Below are positions 62,607 through 64,000 of a DNA stretch of 64,000 nt, piece by piece. The stretch is from Ostrinia nubilalis (taxonomy: Eukaryota > Arthropoda > Insecta > Lepidoptera > Crambidae). Numbering within the stretch: position 1 is the stretch's first letter; the number at the start of each line of letters is the position of its first letter. The stretch is from contig NC_087095.1 in assembly GCF_963855985.1 (NCBI RefSeq), positions 9,806,001-9,870,000 of the forward strand, written 5' to 3'. The translations under genes were made by a program, and so were the position numbers. Below the pieces are notes generated by a model that saw only the letters and a program-made list of their open reading frames with translations, made no database searches and was not told the DNA's origin.

Positions 62607-62700
62607 TTGTTTATTTACGTGCAATATGTGGGCATATTATAAAAGTGGAATGCCGAGTTGTATTTCTAAAACTTGTTCTATTATTTTATACTATTTGGCT
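62607..62700 (+). repeat. Dispersed repeat shared with 39280-39370
   Basis: TGCAATATGTGGGCATATTA, TAAAAGTGGAATGCCGAGT and TTCTATTATTTTATAC recur in the same order near 39290-39350. In both places a copy of the 37317/62385 repeat lies nearby. Confidence 0.5.
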
Positions 62701-62701
62701 G

Positions 62702-63424
62702 TGACTCGGCGTGACGACAATACAAAACATTTTTCGCGAATCGGTGTTCATACATTCACACAATACATTAGACGCCATGTTGTCATAAACGACATATTAT
62801 AAAATCGCTGTGATTTAATATTCTTAATCATTAATTTTATGGCAAGTGTCCATCAGGAATCATTGTTCTTACACACAGAATCGTATTATTTCGCTTTCGG
62901 GTAGTAATATGTCAAAATTGTTGGTTCTTAGGCGAACAATGTATGGAGAACGAACATTGTCCTTTTACTTATTCAAGGACCAATTTAACGTATGAAAAGG
63001 GAACGAAGGTTCTATGAATCCCCAGCACTAACAAGCGAAGCGTGGAATGACCGACTTGCTAGATGGACGAATACTTACTTATTGATGCTCTGAAGAGCCC
63101 TTAGATGCATACAAATACCACCACGGACTAAATTCGACGGAATATTTTAACCAAGATATTCGGCAACATTTATAGAATATGTATAAAGTTAAAATAGTTA
63201 TCATAAGAATAGAATAAAATAACGTTTATTTTGCTGCCACATGAATACACAATTACACATACATACATAAAACAAACGGTCAACATTACAGAACCAGTCA
63301 AAAGAATAATAATTAAAATTAATCGGAAAAGTTACTTAGGCGGCGTTGCAGCAGCAAATAGGTCCCCCGTCTCAGCATGTGTCAAGTGCATACCACATGA
63401 TAATATATATGATATGATAATATG
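62702..63424. other. Unannotated sequence
   Basis: AT-rich. AATAAAATAACGTTTATTTT near 63212-63231 resembles a LINE/SINE tail, but the body is not recognisable. Confidence 0.3.
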
Positions 63425-63455
63425 ACGATAAGCATAACATAATTATGCTTATCGT
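63425..63455. repeat. Perfect 13-bp hairpin
   Basis: ACGATAAGCATAA (63425-63437) and TTATGCTTATCGT (63443-63455) pair exactly around a 5-base loop. Confidence 0.8.
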
Positions 63456-63749
63456 CCCTCCTAATAAAAAGGTTAACTCTACATAATAGGTACCTAACAC
63501 TAATGCTCAAAAACACTTCTAACCAAACTTTTTTATTAATACGTCATCACTAACATGAAAAATGGTGGGTTCCCACACGAAAAGAAGTTTATCGCAGATA
63601 TTTTGCGACAAAAAGTACCCTTCGTCCTCAATTTATCTTGATAGCGAAATTCATCATTGTTTAGTGTGAAAACGTAGCAACCAAGCAAATGCATTATAAT
63701 ACCTACCTATATTATTTGTCTAGTATAAAATAATAGCTATAAGGTAAAC

Positions 63750-64000
63750 GACCCAATACTCGACACTTTTCGCACTTTGGCTGACTTTGCAACGCTGATA
63801 CGTGAAAACTATTTGACTTAGAAAAAATCGAATTACATGGACAGATAGGTAATTTATTCCTCTTTTATGTAAATTTTTACTGATTATCGTAGGTATTAAG
63901 AATTAATTTAAAACAATACTTAACTGAAAAAAGACCCATTTGTACCAGTACTCGACACTTTAGACCCAATTATCGTCAAACGGACCCAGAACTCGACAGC
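63750..64000. repeat. Recurrent ACTCGACA motif at window end
   Basis: GACCCAATACTCGACAC (63750), ACCAGTACTCGACACTTT (63944), GACCCAATTATCG (63963) and GACCCAGAACTCGACAG (63983) share a CCCARWACTCGACA core. This could be the subterminal repeat region of an element continuing past the window. Confidence 0.5.

Overview
The window is insect nuclear DNA, most likely from a moth or butterfly. Genes are split by GT-AG introns, the DNA is AT-rich, and mobile-element remains typical of Lepidoptera are dense. No bacterial-type operons, tRNA genes, rRNA genes or CRISPR arrays were seen. All homology calls come from recognising motifs by eye; no search was run.

Two host genes can be read, pointing at each other. 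On the + strand, three exons (8249-10336) encode the C-terminal 144 residues of an acetylcholinesterase of the ace-2 type (orthologue of Drosophila Ace), with the catalytic histidine, the FWN motif, a C-terminal cysteine and a GPI-type hydrophobic tail. On the - strand, six exons between 29642 and 18874 encode about 299 residues of a corticotropin-releasing-factor-binding protein (CRF-BP). All ten cysteines expected for the family are present; only the signal-peptide exon was not found. About 8.5 kb separates the two stop codons.

The rest is mostly mobile DNA. Left part (1-3.4 kb): a PIF/Harbinger-like MITE, and a hAT-type element with a perfect 8-bp target duplication carrying a 1.1-kb foldback Tc1/mariner-type element inside it. 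The Ace intron and the intergenic stretch hold foldback elements and a 2.3-kb element with a 4-bp duplication. CRF-BP introns hold a 5'-truncated LINE, a 761-bp foldback element and a MITE. From 31 to 41 kb come a 164-bp-arm foldback element, a deleted piggyBac copy that keeps both ends of its transposase gene, a decayed Tc1-like transposon with doubled terminal repeats, a piggyBac-like element and several MITEs. Near 40.88 kb is a well-spaced TATA-Inr-DPE core promoter with no identified gene.

From 44 to 60 kb lies a nest. An intact 975-codon LINE ORF sits beside a 12.4-kb interval bounded by near-identical 28-bp inverted repeats beginning CATG and by ATTACAAG octamers. The interval starts with a THAP-like coding stub, suggesting a P-element-like transposon. 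Inside it are a MITE, a 178-bp tandem repeat and a complete 7.56-kb errantivirus-like LTR retrotransposon with seemingly identical 434-bp LTRs. That retrotransposon has gag, a likely -1 frameshift site into pol, a frame break before integrase, and an env-like ORF lacking its N-terminal half. The last 4 kb carry RTE and other repeat fragments.
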